Origin: CAVVIH01 sp963748295
GTDB taxonomy: Bacteria; Acidobacteriota; Vicinamibacteria; Vicinamibacterales; 2-12-FULL-66-21
Reading direction: 5' to 3'
Assembly: GCA_963748295.1 (NCBI GenBank)
Contig: CAVVIH010000006.1
Coordinates: forward strand, 1,302,001-1,366,000
Length of the DNA stretch: 64,000 bases
In this document: positions 48,805-59,753 of the stretch, in pieces
Layout of the letters: the number at the start of each line of letters is the position of its first letter
Numbering within the stretch: the first letter of the stretch is position 1
Notes under the pieces: model-generated
What the model was told of the DNA's origin: nothing
Database searches by the model: none
Seen by the model: only the letters and a program-made list of their open reading frames with translations
Position numbers and translations under genes: made by a program

Positions 48805-49656
48805 TTGAAGCTGTTCACGCACATCGCGATGGTTCTGGCACTGGCGGGCGCCGCGGCGCCTGCCCGCGCGCAGAATCCGCCGTCGAGCGGCCTCGCGGAG
48901 GCCGGCGATCCGGCGTCGGCGAAGCCGGGTGTGCTGGGGCGCGTCGGCATCGATCAGCGGATCGGCGAGCACATTCCGCTCGACCTGCCGTTCACCGACG
49001 AAACCGGGAAGGCGGTGAAGCTTGGCGACTACTTCGGCAAGCGCCCCGTCATCCTCGCGCTCGTGTATTACGAGTGCCCGATGCTCTGCACGCAAGTGCT
49101 CAACGGGCTCGTCAGCGCGCTCGGCGTGATGAACTTCGAGCCGGGCCGCGAGTTCGAGGTCGTCGCCGTGAGCTTCAACCCGAAGGAAGGTCCGGGGCTC
49201 GCCTCGCAGAAGAAGGCAGCCTACATGGAGCGCTACAAGCGCCCGCACACCGCGAACGGCTGGCACTTCCTGACCGGAACCGAAGCCTCGATCGGCGCGC
49301 TGACGAAAGCGGTCGGATTCCGCTACGAGTTCGACGACAAGCTCCAGCAGTTCGCGCACGGCGCCTCGATCCAGCTGCTGACGCCGAAGGGCACGCTCGC
49401 GCGCTACTTCTATGGCATCGAATACTCGCCGCGGGACATCCGCTTCGGCGTGATCGAGGCCGCCGATGAACGGGTCGGGTCGGTGATCGACGACGTGCTG
49501 CTGCTGTGCTACCACTACGACCCGACGACCGGAACCTACGGCGCGACGGTGCTCGGACTGGTGCGCATCGGCGCAGTGGCCACCGTTCTCGGCTTCCTCG
49601 GCTTCCTGATCGTCAGCCTCAGGCGGGAACGTGCCGCTGCGGCAGGTCGAACCTAA
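48805..49656 (+). CDS. SCO1/SenC-family copper chaperone
   Basis: 283 residues with a TTG start at 48805 preceded by a GAGGAAGG ribosome site. A signal peptide ends at PARAQN. The thioredoxin fold contains the copper-binding CxxxC in ALVYYECPMLCTQVL and the distal histidine in FAHGASIQLLTPKG. A C-terminal transmembrane helix (LVRIGAVATVLGFLGFLIVS) anchors it. SCO proteins deliver copper to the CuA site of oxidase subunit II, whose gene follows directly. Confidence 0.92.
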   Translation: MKLFTHIAMVLALAGAAAPARAQNPPSSGLAEAGDPASAKPGVLGRVGIDQRIGEHIPLDLPFTDETGKAVKLGDYFGKRPVILALVYYECPMLCTQVLNGLVSALGVMNFEPGREFEVVAVSFNPKEGPGLASQKKAAYMERYKRPHTANGWHFLTGTEASIGALTKAVGFRYEFDDKLQQFAHGASIQLLTPKGTLARYFYGIEYSPRDIRFGVIEAADERVGSVIDDVLLLCYHYDPTTGTYGATVLGLVRIGAVATVLGFLGFLIVSLRRERAAAAGRT

Positions 49657-49660
49657 ACGA

Positions 49661-50670
49661 ATGTTCACGAATTTTCCGTTCTTTCCGCAGCAAGCATCCG
49701 TTCAGGCCGGGCAGGTCGACGCGGTCTATTTCTTCATGGTCGCGGTCGTCGGCCTTCTTCTCGCTGCTGATCGCGACGCTCATCGTCGTCTTCGCGGTGA
49801 AGTTCCGCCGCCGCGCCGACGAGGAAATCGGCAAGGCGATTCACGGATCGCTGGCGCTCGAGATGCTGTGGACGATCATCCCGCTCGGCATCGTCATGGT
49901 GATGTTCGGCTGGGGCGCGACGGTGTTCTTCGATCTGTACCGCGTGCCGGCCGGCGCGATGGAGATCTTCGTCGTCGGCAAGCAGTGGATGTGGAAGATC
50001 CAGCACGCCGACGGCCAGCGCGAGATCAACGAGCTGCACGTGCCGATCGGCCGGCCGGTCAAGCTGATCATGGGATCCGAGGATGTGATTCACAGCTTCT
50101 ACATCCCCGCATTCCGCGTGAAGGCGGACGTCATTCCCGGGCCGCTACAACGTGCTGTGGTTCGAGGCGACCAGGCCGGGCACCTATCACCTGTTCTGCG
50201 CCGAGTACCGCGGCACGAAGCACTCCGGCATGATTGGCAGCGTGGTCGCGATGGCGCCGGCGGACTTTCAGGCGTGGCTCGCCGGCGGCGCCGCATCCGA
50301 TTCGCCGGTCGCCGCGGGTGAAAAGCTGTTCGGCAGCCTCGCCTGCAACACCTGCCACATGCAGAACCAGCAGGGCCGTGGTCCGGTGCTGACGAACGTG
50401 TTCGGCAACAAGGTCGAGCTCCAGAATGGCGCGACGGTGATCGCCGACGAAGCGTACCTCAGGGAATCGATCGTCAACCCGCAGGCGAAGGTGGTCGCCG
50501 GGTTCGTGCCGGTGATGCCGACGTTCCAGGGCCTCGTCACCGAGGAGCAGCTGCTGCAGCTCATCGCGTATGTGAAGTCGCTCAGCCAGCAGGGTGCGGC
50601 GCCGTCCCCCGCGGGCACCACGGCGCCGACCAAGCCGCAGGACAGCGCGCGGCCGGTGATCAAACAGTAG
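49661..50670 (+). CDS. coxB: cytochrome c oxidase subunit II with fused cytochrome c domain, two frameshifts
   Basis: About 336 residues after correcting extra C bases at about 49752 and 50148. Two N-terminal transmembrane helices (AVYFFMVAVVGFFSLLIATL; LWTIIPLGIVMVMFGWGATV) precede the cupredoxin domain with IHSFYIPAFRVKADV. A C-terminal haem-c domain (LACNTCHMQNQQG) marks a caa3 enzyme. The CuA loop reads HLFCAEYRGTKHSGM: the second CuA cysteine, normally CAEYCGxxH, is Arg (CGC at 50209-50211). One T-to-C change would explain it. Subunit II should accept electrons from ActE or ActA; without that cysteine the normal binuclear CuA could not form. Confidence 0.88.
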
Positions 50671-50686
50671 GCGGACCAGGGATTTT

Positions 50687-52287
<1,601 letters not shown>

Positions 52288-52295
<8 letters not shown>

Positions 52296-53038
52296 CGCTT
52301 TCCACGGAGAGCATTTTCCCGGTCCGATTCACCGGCCGCCGCTGGTGGCCAACGTGGACGCGATTCAGCCGGGCCGTCCACGCCGAGCATGCCCATCATC
52401 CGAAGCTGCAGCACCACTTCGACGACATGGAGCAGCAGGCGGAAGCCTCGACGCTCGGCATGTGGGTGTTCCTGGTCACCGAGATCATGTTCTTCGGCGG
52501 CCTGTTCATGGCCTACCTCGTCTACCGCTGGGCCAACCCGAGCGGCTTCCAGGAAGCCAGCAATCACCTGAACGTGACGTGGGGCGCGGTCAACACCGCG
52601 GTCCTGATCTGCAGCTCGCTGACCATGGCGCTCGGCGTCCGCGCGGCGCAGACCGGCGCTCCGCCGCGCACGCAGGTCGGATGGATCGTCGCCACCATGG
52701 TGCTCGGCTCCGCGTTCCTTGGCGTCAAGGTGATCGAGTACGCCGACAAGTTCACGCACCACCTGGTGCCCGGTCCGAACTTCGTCTGGCAGGGCCAGTA
52801 CCCGGCGGCGGCGGAGATCTTCTACTCGCTGTACTTCTGCATGACCGGCCTGCACGCGCTCCACATGATCATCGGGCTCGGAATCATGGCGGTCATCGCG
52901 GTGATGGCGGGCCGCGGCCATTTCGACGACGACTACTACACGCCGGTCGAAGTGTCGGGCCTCTACTGGCACTTCGTCGACATCGTGTGGATCTTCCTGT
53001 TCCCGTTGCTGTACCTGATCGGCTACCACTATCACTAA
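52288..53038 (+). CDS. coxC: cytochrome c oxidase subunit III, one frameshift
   Basis: About 250 residues with a TTG start at 52288 behind an AGGAGG ribosome site, overlapping the coxA stop. An extra base at about 52375 shifts the frame after VDAIQPG; the body then reads VHAEHAHHPKLQHHFDDMEQ and continues through five or more helices: LGMWVFLVTEIMFFGGLFMA, GLHALHMIIGLGIMAVIAVM, VSGLYWHFVDIVWIFLFPLL. The glutamate in FLVTE and the WHFVD motif are standard for subunit III. It stabilises the catalytic core. Confidence 0.9.
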
Positions 53039-53051
53039 GGTCGAGAAAACG

Positions 53052-53351
53052 ATGTCAGGTCACGTCGCGCCCAAGAGTCTCTACTATCTGATCTTCCTGG
53101 CCCTGATGGTCGGCACCGGGCTGACGGTGCTGGTCGCCAAGTTCGATCTCGGCCCGCTCAACAACATCGTGATGCTGTCGGTGGCCTGCGCGAAGGCGCT
53201 CCTCGTGATCCTCTTCTTCATGCACGTGCGCTGGAGCAGCCGCCTGACATGGGTGATCGCCGGATCGGGCTTTTTCTGGCTGCTGATCCTCTTCAGCATC
53301 ACGATGGCCGACTACATGTCGCGCGGATGGGTTCAGGGGACGCTGCGCTGA
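53052..53351 (+). CDS. cytochrome c oxidase subunit IV-type small membrane protein
   Basis: 99 residues with three helices: LYYLIFLALMVGTGLTVLVA, NNIVMLSVACAKALLVILFF and WVIAGSGFFWLLILFSITMA. The MHVRWSS loop after helix two is typical of the prokaryotic subunit IV family. Last gene of the first respiratory operon. It is followed by a 165-bp gap with a new promoter. Confidence 0.88.
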   Translation: MSGHVAPKSLYYLIFLALMVGTGLTVLVAKFDLGPLNNIVMLSVACAKALLVILFFMHVRWSSRLTWVIAGSGFFWLLILFSITMADYMSRGWVQGTLR

Positions 53352-53355
53352 AGGG

Positions 53356-53385
53356 TTGACCCTCGTACCAGTTCGTGGGTAATAT
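53356..53385 (+). promoter_or_regulatory. sigma-70 promoter of the second Act operon
   Basis: TTGACC (53356-53361), 18 bases and TAATAT (53380-53385) lie just after the subunit IV gene. The remaining leader to 53517 contains no CRP-type palindrome of the kind seen at 40449, so the two operons are probably regulated differently. Confidence 0.5.
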
Positions 53386-53516
53386 CCGGCCACAATCGGC
53401 GTCAGTGCGATCGTTTCGTTTGCGACGAATTCTTTGGGGGCGCGTGGATGTGGGATCTCGGTTCCATCGCAGGTTCGCGGCCTAGGCTTATGTCCTCCAG
53501 CGCTCTGGAGTAGCTG

Positions 53517-54165
53517 TTGGCCCAGATTTTTTCCCCTTGGTGGAACAAACTCCCGCTCCTCGGCGCCGTCGCAGGCAGCCTGGCCCCGATTCTCGCCGTC
53601 GCGGGCGTCTGGTACTTCTTCTCTCCGTGGTACACGGACGTCGGCTATCGTCCCGTTCAGCCCGTTCCGTATAGCCACAAACTCCACGTCGGCGAGCTCG
53701 GCCTCGACTGCCGCTATTGCCACGCCTCGGTCGAGCTCTCCGCCGTCGCGAACGTGCCGCCGACGCAGACCTGCATGAATTGCCACCAGACGGTGAAGAC
53801 GCGACAGCGCTCTGCTCGCGCCGATCCGCGACAGCGCGCAGAGCGGCAGGCCGATGCGCTGGATTCGCGTGCACGAGCTGCCCGATTACGCCTATTTCGC
53901 CCACAACTCGCACGTGGCGGCGGGCATCGGCTGCGCCACCTGCCACGGGCGTATCGACGAGATGGAAACGGTCACGCAGATGGCGCCGCTCAGCATGAGC
54001 TGGTGTCTCGACTGCCACCGCAATCCCGGTCCCAACAGACGGCCTCTCTCCGAGGTCACCAACATGAAGTGGACACCTCCGCGGGATGGCGCGGCGCTCA
54101 TGGCCCAGCTCGCTCGCGAACGGCCGGTCCATCCGCCGACAGACTGCTCGGGGTGCCATCGGTGA
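53517..54165 (+). CDS. ActA-like pentahaem cytochrome c of the second cluster, one frameshift
   Basis: About 215 residues. The frame opens after an in-frame TAG with a TTG start at 53517 (MAQIFSPWWNKLPLLGAVAG). An N-terminal transmembrane helix is followed by five haem sites: CRYCH, CMNCH, CATCH, CLDCH and CSGCH. One extra C at about 53802 breaks the frame; corrected, it reads TVKTDSALLAPIRDSAQSGR then PMRWIRVHELPDYAYF. If uncorrected the gene appears fused to ActB. The stop overlaps the GTG start of the next gene. It is clearly related to the ActA at 40583 but is not a recent copy. Confidence 0.9.
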
Positions 54166-57100
54166 AGACGTACTGGCGAAGTCTCGCGCAGCTCGCGGAT
54201 GATCCGGAATACCGTGCCGCCCTCGAACGGGAGTTCCCCGAAGGCGCCTCGGAGCTTCCCGAGGGGATCACCCGCCGCGACATGATGATGCTCCTCGGCG
54301 CCTCGCTGTCGCTGGCGGGACTTGCCGGGTGCCGCCGGCCGGTCGAAGAGATCGTCCCCTACGTCACCGCTCCCGAAGACGTCGTCCCGGGCATCCCCCG
54401 CTACTACGCGACGACGATGCCGTTCCGCAGGAGCGCCTACGGGCTGATCGTCGAGAGTCATGAGGGGCGGCCGACCAAGATCGAAGGCAACCCGTCGCAC
54501 CCCTCGACGCTCGGCGCCTCCGCCTCGATCGTCCAGGCGGCGGTGCTCGGCCTCTACGATCCCGACCGCTCGCAGTCGGTGATGCAGCAGGGCGCGAAGA
54601 AATCCTGGAATGATTTCGTGGCGGCGTGGGGCGAGCTGGCAACGGTTCAAGCGGCGACTGGCGGCGAGAGCCTGGCGGTCCTCTCCGAATCCTTCTCCTC
54701 TCCCACGCTGGCGCGTCTCGCTTCGGAGCTCCGGGCGGCCTACCCGAAGCTGCAGTGGGCGACCTACGATGCCGTCAGCGACGAGAACCGTCTCGCCGGG
54801 CTGCGGTCCGCCAGCGGACGCGACGTCGATCTCATGCTGCGGCTGGATCGCGCCGCGGTGATTCTCTCGCTCGATGCCGATCCGCTGCTCACCGATCCGG
54901 AGATGATCCGCCACGCGCGTGGTTTCGCGGCGGGGAGACGCGCGGGAGCGGCGATGAACCGGCTCTACGCGGTCGAAGGCGTCTACTCGCTGACGGGCGC
55001 CATGGCGGATCACCGGCTTCGCCTCGAGAGCCGTCAGATCGCCCCATTCGTGGCGGCGCTCGCGGCGCGCCTCGGCGCCCCTGGAGCAGGCCCCGCCGGC
55101 GGCAGCCTGCCGGGTGTCGACGCGCGCTGGATCGATGCGCTGGCCAAGGATCTTCTGGCAAACCGCGGCAAGAGCCTGATCGTCGCCGGCGAACGCCAGC
55201 CCGCCGCCGTCCACGCGGCCGTGTGTGCGCTGAACACGCATCTCGGCAACACCGGCAAGACGGTCAGCTATTACGAGACGAAAGATGCGGCGCTGCCGAG
55301 CGTCAGCTCGCTCGCGTCGCTCGTCGCCGCGATGAAGAGCGGCTCGGTGCAGACGCTCGTCATCCTCGGCGGCAATCCGGTGTTCGATGCGCCGGCGGAT
55401 CTCGACTTCGCATCGGCGATGGCAAAGGTCCCGCACACGATCGCGCTCGGGCACGCGGCCGACGAGACCTCCGCGAAGGCGGAGTGGCACGTCCCGCGCG
55501 CCCACTTTCTCGAATCGTGGGGAGACGCACGCGCGGTCGGCGGCACGCTCAGCGTCGTCCAGCCGATGATACTGCCGCTGTTCGGCGGCCGATCGCCGGT
55601 TGAAGTGCTCGGCCTGATGGTCGGCGGCAAGGATCGTCCCGGCTACGACATCGTTCGTGAGACGTGGAAACCCATTCTCGGCGAGGGGGATGCCGACAAG
55701 AAGTGGAACCGCGTCCTGCACGACGGCCTGCTGTCCGGCAGCGAGCTCCCCGAGGTCACACCCGATCCGAAGTCGCACCAGTTGGCGGAGCTCGCCCGGC
55801 CCGCTGAACCGGCAGCTTCAGGCGGTCTGGAGATCGTGTTCCTGCCATCCCCGTCGCTGCACGACGGCCGATTCGCGAACGATGGATGGCTGCAGGAGCT
55901 TCCCGATCCGCTCACCAAGCTGACGTGGGACAACCCGGCGCTGGTCAGCCCGAAAACCGCCGAAACGCTCGACGTCAAGAACGAGGATCTCGTTCGTGTC
56001 GACTACGCGGGCCGTTCTCTCCAGCTTCCCGTCTGGATCCTTCCCGGCATGGCGGATGGCGTGGTGGCGGTCACGCTCGGCTACGGGCGTACGCGCGCGG
56101 GACGCATCGGCAACGGCGTCGGCTTCGACACATTTCCGCTGCGGTCGTCGCAGGCATCGGGCTTCGGCGGCGGCGCCAAGGTCAGCAAGAGCGGCGGCAA
56201 GTACTCGATCTCCGCAACGCAGCATCACGGCAGCATGGAAGGGCGCCCGATCGTCCGCGAATCCACGGTGGCCGAGCTGCGATCGGCTCCTGACGCGGGC
56301 CACGAGCCGGCGAAGACCGAGGGAGCGCAGGCCGCGGAATCGGCGCATGCACCGAAGGCGGCGGCCGGCCAGGCCGGCGTGGCCGGCGTCTTTGCCGAAG
56401 ACACGCACCATTTCTCACTGTGGAAGGAGCACGCCTACGATCAGGGCCACCAGTGGGGGATGACGATCGACCTGAACGCCTGCATCGGCTGCAACGCGTG
56501 CATGACGGCGTGCCAGAGCGAGAACAACGTGCCGGTCGTCGGCAAGGCGCAGATCGCCAAAGGGCGCGAAATGCACTGGATCCGGGTAGACCGCTACTTC
56601 TCAGGCGATCCATCCGGGAGCCCGGAAGTGGTCTACCAGCCGGTGCCCTGCATGCAATGCGAGGATGCGCCGTGCGAGCAGGTCTGCCCGGTGGCCGCGA
56701 CGGTCCACGACGCGCAGGGCCTCAACGTGATGGTCTACAACCGCTGCATCGGGACGCGCTACTGCTCGAACAACTGTCCCTACAAGGTGCGCCGGTTCAA
56801 TTTCTTCAACTTCACGAAGGACACTCCCTCGATCCTCAAGCTCGCGATGAACCCTGACGTCACGGTTCGCGCGCGCGGCGTCATGGAGAAGTGCACGTAC
56901 TGCGTGCAGCGGATCAACCGCGGCAGCATTGACGCCAAGCTCGCCGGCCGCGACATTCGTGACGGCGACATCAAGACGGCCTGCCAGCAGGCCTGTCCCG
57001 CCTCGGCGATCGAGTTCGGAAACATTCGCGACGGCGCGAGCCGCGTCGTGAAGGCCAAGGCGGACCCGCGCAACTACGCGCTGCTCGACGAGCTGAACAC

Positions 57101-57212
57101 CAAGCCGCGGACAACCTACCTTTCGAAGGTGCGCAATCCGAACCCCGATCTCGACCCTTCGAGGTCCTCAGGGTCGTCCCGAGCCAAGTCGAGGGACGAG
57201 GGCCTGGCATGA
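54162..57212 (+). CDS. ActB-like iron-sulfur molybdopterin-oxidoreductase-family protein, second cluster
   Basis: 1016 residues with a GTG start overlapping the ActA-like stop (GTGA). The N-terminus has ITRRDMMMLLGASLSLAGLA followed by GC, a twin-arginine-like signal. The order of blocks follows ActB throughout: VESHEGRPTKIEGNPSHPST, AMNRLYAVEGVYSLTGAMAD, QQLHDGRFANDGWLQELP-like HDGRFANDGWLQELPDPLTK, and from about residue 773 the clusters CIGCNACMTAC, CMQCEDAPCEQVCPV, CSNNCPY, CTYC and CQQACPAS. All cluster cysteines are present, so it should be active in electron transfer. The last 17 residues (SRSSGSSRAKSRDEGLA) are encoded by an inverted repeat. Confidence 0.92.
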   Translation: MKTYWRSLAQLADDPEYRAALEREFPEGASELPEGITRRDMMMLLGASLSLAGLAGCRRPVEEIVPYVTAPEDVVPGIPRYYATTMPFRRSAYGLIVESHEGRPTKIEGNPSHPSTLGASASIVQAAVLGLYDPDRSQSVMQQGAKKSWNDFVAAWGELATVQAATGGESLAVLSESFSSPTLARLASELRAAYPKLQWATYDAVSDENRLAGLRSASGRDVDLMLRLDRAAVILSLDADPLLTDPEMIRHARGFAAGRRAGAAMNRLYAVEGVYSLTGAMADHRLRLESRQIAPFVAALAARLGAPGAGPAGGSLPGVDARWIDALAKDLLANRGKSLIVAGERQPAAVHAAVCALNTHLGNTGKTVSYYETKDAALPSVSSLASLVAAMKSGSVQTLVILGGNPVFDAPADLDFASAMAKVPHTIALGHAADETSAKAEWHVPRAHFLESWGDARAVGGTLSVVQPMILPLFGGRSPVEVLGLMVGGKDRPGYDIVRETWKPILGEGDADKKWNRVLHDGLLSGSELPEVTPDPKSHQLAELARPAEPAASGGLEIVFLPSPSLHDGRFANDGWLQELPDPLTKLTWDNPALVSPKTAETLDVKNEDLVRVDYAGRSLQLPVWILPGMADGVVAVTLGYGRTRAGRIGNGVGFDTFPLRSSQASGFGGGAKVSKSGGKYSISATQHHGSMEGRPIVRESTVAELRSAPDAGHEPAKTEGAQAAESAHAPKAAAGQAGVAGVFAEDTHHFSLWKEHAYDQGHQWGMTIDLNACIGCNACMTACQSENNVPVVGKAQIAKGREMHWIRVDRYFSGDPSGSPEVVYQPVPCMQCEDAPCEQVCPVAATVHDAQGLNVMVYNRCIGTRYCSNNCPYKVRRFNFFNFTKDTPSILKLAMNPDVTVRARGVMEKCTYCVQRINRGSIDAKLAGRDIRDGDIKTACQQACPASAIEFGNIRDGASRVVKAKADPRNYALLDELNTKPRTTYLSKVRNPNPDLDPSRSSGSSRAKSRDEGLA
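57153..57199. repeat. inverted-repeat sequence forming the ActB2 C-terminal tail
   Basis: Two nested short inverted repeats: GACCCT (57153-57158) with AGGGTC (57170-57175), and TCGTCCC (57174-57180) with GGGACGA (57193-57199). The block encodes the last residues of the ActB-like protein and ends just before the next start. It looks like a small dispersed repeat that inserted at the gene end. Confidence 0.7.
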
Positions 57213-57829
57213 CCGTCCGCACTCGGCACGTGCTGGGCTCGCTCGCGTTCGCGTCGTTGTTCTTTGCCACGGCCTGCGCGCGCGGCTGCACGTCGAGCCG
57301 GCCGCCGATCCATCCGAACCGGAGCATGTTCAACCAGCCGAAGGTGCTGCCGCAGACCGCCAGCGATTTCTTCTTCAACGGCGCGTCGATGCGCGACCCG
57401 GTTCCGGGAACCGTCGGCATCGGCGGACTGAAGGAGGACACGGCCTTTTACACGGGCAAAGCCGCGGACGGACAGTTCGTCGCGACGAGTCCGGTGACCG
57501 TCGACGACACCGTCGTGGAGCGCGGCCGTCAGCGCTACTCGATCTACTGTCAGCCCTGCCACGACGCGCGGGGAGACGGCAAGGGCATCCTCTTCCAGCG
57601 GGGCAACGTGCCGACCGCCTCGTTTCACCAGGAAAAGCTGCTGAAGTACACCGACGGGCAGATCTTCGACGTCATCACGAACGGGACAGGGCTCATGTCC
57701 GGGTATCGCTGGCCGATCCCTCCCGCGGACAGGTGGGCGATCGTCGCCTACGTTCGAGATCTCCAGCGCAAGCGGGCGGCGAGCGCAACCGCCGCCGCCC
57801 CGAGCGCGAAGGCGGAGAGCGCGAAGTGA
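57209..57829 (+). CDS. ActE-like monohaem cytochrome c, second cluster
   Basis: 206 residues with a hydrophobic leader (LGSLAFASLFFATACARGC; either Cys could be the lipidation site) and one haem-c site, CQPCH, at about 114-118. RSMFNQPKVLPQTASDFFFN, VGIGGLKEDTAFYTGKAADG and TNGTGLMSGYRWPIPPADRW match the ActE pattern, including the likely methionine ligand. It overlaps the ActB-like stop by four bases (ATGA). In the first cluster ActC and ActD lie between ActB and ActE; here they are absent. Confidence 0.9.
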   Translation: MTVRTRHVLGSLAFASLFFATACARGCTSSRPPIHPNRSMFNQPKVLPQTASDFFFNGASMRDPVPGTVGIGGLKEDTAFYTGKAADGQFVATSPVTVDDTVVERGRQRYSIYCQPCHDARGDGKGILFQRGNVPTASFHQEKLLKYTDGQIFDVITNGTGLMSGYRWPIPPADRWAIVAYVRDLQRKRAASATAAAPSAKAESAK

Positions 57830-57842
57830 GAGGGGCGCCCAA

Positions 57843-59753
57843 ATGAACGTCGCGATGAACCGCAAGATGCTGTTCGTTCTCGGTCCCGTTCTCGGGATCG
57901 TGATGTTCGGCGGCGCCGTGAAGATGGCGACTGACCTGGTGAACCGCGAGTACAAAGAGCCATACCGGGTTCCTGCGACCACCGTCGACGCCACTCCCCG
58001 CACGGACGGACTGGCTGCCGAGCGGGCCGACACCGAGAAGAGAGACCGCGCGAAGCCTTACGAAGAGGTCGAGTACCGGAAATTCCCCGTCGTCGGCAGC
58101 CGGGTCGCGATCTGGGCGGTCGCACAGCTCCATCTGCTGTTCGCGGCGTTCGTGCTCGCGGTTCCGCTCTTCGCGTTCATCATCGAGGCGATCGGCTACA
58201 AGACGAAAGACCGGCGATACGACAGGCTCGCGTACGAGTTCACGAAGCTGCTCTCGGTCTCCTTCTCGCTGACCGCGACCTTCGGCGCGTTCCTGACGTT
58301 CATGCTCATCATCCTGTATCCGAAGTTCACCACCTACCTGATGAGCGTGTTCTCGCCGACCTTTCTCCCCTACGTCGGGCTGTTCTTCTTCGAGGCGTTC
58401 TTCCTCTATACCTACTATTACGGCTGGGGGAAATTCCATCCGCTGGTGCATCTCGGCCTGGGGCTCGGCCTGAACCTCGTCGGCACCGCCATCATGTTCA
58501 TCGCCAATTCCTGGTTGACGTTCATGATGTCGCCGCGCGGGATCTCGGACACGGGGGCGGTGATCTCCGTCTGGGACGCGGTCTACAACTTCACGTGGAT
58601 GCCGATCAACGTCCACCGGGTCATCGCCAACATTGCGTTCGGCGGATCGGTGGCCGCCGCGTACGCGGCGTTCAAGTTCCTGGCGGCGGAGACCGACGAG
58701 GAGCGCGCGCACTACGACTGGATGGGATACATCGGCAACTTCGTCGCGATCAGCGCGTTCCTGCCGCTGCCGTTCGCCGGCTACTGGCTCGCCAAGGAGA
58801 TCTACGCCTACTCGCAGACGCTCGGATTGACGATGATGGGCGGCGCGTTCTCGTGGCTCTTCATCATCCAGGCGGTCCTGATCGGCAACCTGTTCCTGGC
58901 CGCGAATTACTACCTGTGGCTGGGAATGGGGCGCGTCGAGGGACAGCAGCCGCTGCAGAGATTCATCAAGTACCTGCTGATCGGCATCGCGCTCTGCTTC
59001 GCCGTCTGGGCGACGCCGCGATCGATCATCGCCACGGTGTCGGAAGTGCGGGCGATGGGCGGTTCGTCGCACCCGGTGCTCGGCTACCTCGGCGTCATGT
59101 CGGCGAAGAACACGGCAGTGAACATCCTGATCCTGACGACGTTCATGAGCTTCCTGCTCTATCGCCGCACCGGAAAGATCGCGACGGTCGCGTGGGCGAA
59201 GGCCGGACATGCGGCGCAGCTGACGATCTTCGCCGCGGCTGCGTTGTTCGTCATCTTCCTCGGCATCTACGGGTACTTCGTCGAGGCGACGGTCCGGATC
59301 GGGCTGTCGGTGCCGCAGGTCAGCTCGGTGCTGATCGCGATGATCTCGATCACCGCGATCGACGTCTTCCTCTTCCGCGGCGCGAAGAAAACCGGCGAAG
59401 TGCGCTGGGGCAAGATTCCGGCGATCTCGCAATACGTGCTGATCTTCATCGCCGTCACGTTCACCTGGCTGATGGGGCTGATGGGCTACGTCCGCTCCGG
59501 ACTGCGCCAGCACTGGCACGTCTACGGCGTCATCCGCGACAACTCGGCTGACGCGTTCACGCCGACGCTCGGCTTTGCCACGCAGGTCGTCTCGGTGACC
59601 GTGCTCCTGTTCTTCGTCCTCATCGGGTTCGTGTTCTGGATTACGAACCTGCACGACCTGCCCGATTTCGACGAGCGGGCGCGCGTTCGTCAGGGCGAGA
59701 ATCCGCCGGAGCTCGCACCGGCAGCAGCCGGCCACCATGGGCGGACGTCATGA
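57843..59753 (+). CDS. CydA-like membrane cytochrome (cytochrome bd superfamily) without CydB
   Basis: 636 residues with an N-terminal anchor (about 9-28), a soluble segment to about 85, then at least ten helices. By hand alignment to CydA: His97 in AQLHLLFAAFVLAVP (haem b595 ligand position), Glu184 in FFFEAFFLYTYYYGW, IANSWLTFM (like ANGWMQ), His258 in INVHRVIANIAFGG (haem b558 position), and RQHW at 555-558 where bd oxidases have GRQPW. The usual Glu before GRQPW and Glu99 of E. coli CydA are not conserved. No CydB gene is nearby. It replaces the NrfD-like subunits of ACIII in this cluster and may be a quinol- or cytochrome-linked electron-transfer module or a divergent oxidase. Confidence 0.82.
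   Translation: MNVAMNRKMLFVLGPVLGIVMFGGAVKMATDLVNREYKEPYRVPATTVDATPRTDGLAAERADTEKRDRAKPYEEVEYRKFPVVGSRVAIWAVAQLHLLFAAFVLAVPLFAFIIEAIGYKTKDRRYDRLAYEFTKLLSVSFSLTATFGAFLTFMLIILYPKFTTYLMSVFSPTFLPYVGLFFFEAFFLYTYYYGWGKFHPLVHLGLGLGLNLVGTAIMFIANSWLTFMMSPRGISDTGAVISVWDAVYNFTWMPINVHRVIANIAFGGSVAAAYAAFKFLAAETDEERAHYDWMGYIGNFVAISAFLPLPFAGYWLAKEIYAYSQTLGLTMMGGAFSWLFIIQAVLIGNLFLAANYYLWLGMGRVEGQQPLQRFIKYLLIGIALCFAVWATPRSIIATVSEVRAMGGSSHPVLGYLGVMSAKNTAVNILILTTFMSFLLYRRTGKIATVAWAKAGHAAQLTIFAAAALFVIFLGIYGYFVEATVRIGLSVPQVSSVLIAMISITAIDVFLFRGAKKTGEVRWGKIPAISQYVLIFIAVTFTWLMGLMGYVRSGLRQHWHVYGVIRDNSADAFTPTLGFATQVVSVTVLLFFVLIGFVFWITNLHDLPDFDERARVRQGENPPELAPAAAGHHGRTS

Noticed and set aside
53892..55778. A 628-residue antisense frame opposite the second actB
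   Set aside because: Same reasoning: shadow of a conserved + strand gene.
53517..57212. A single long ActA-ActB fusion protein
   Set aside because: The missing ActA haem sites (CATCH, CLDCH, CSGCH) lie in another frame at 53803-54165. The sequence of the 'linker' is an out-of-frame translation.
57843..59753. Canonical cytochrome bd quinol oxidase subunit I
   Set aside because: No CydB, no intact GRQPW, and altered acidic residues. The name CydA would mislead.
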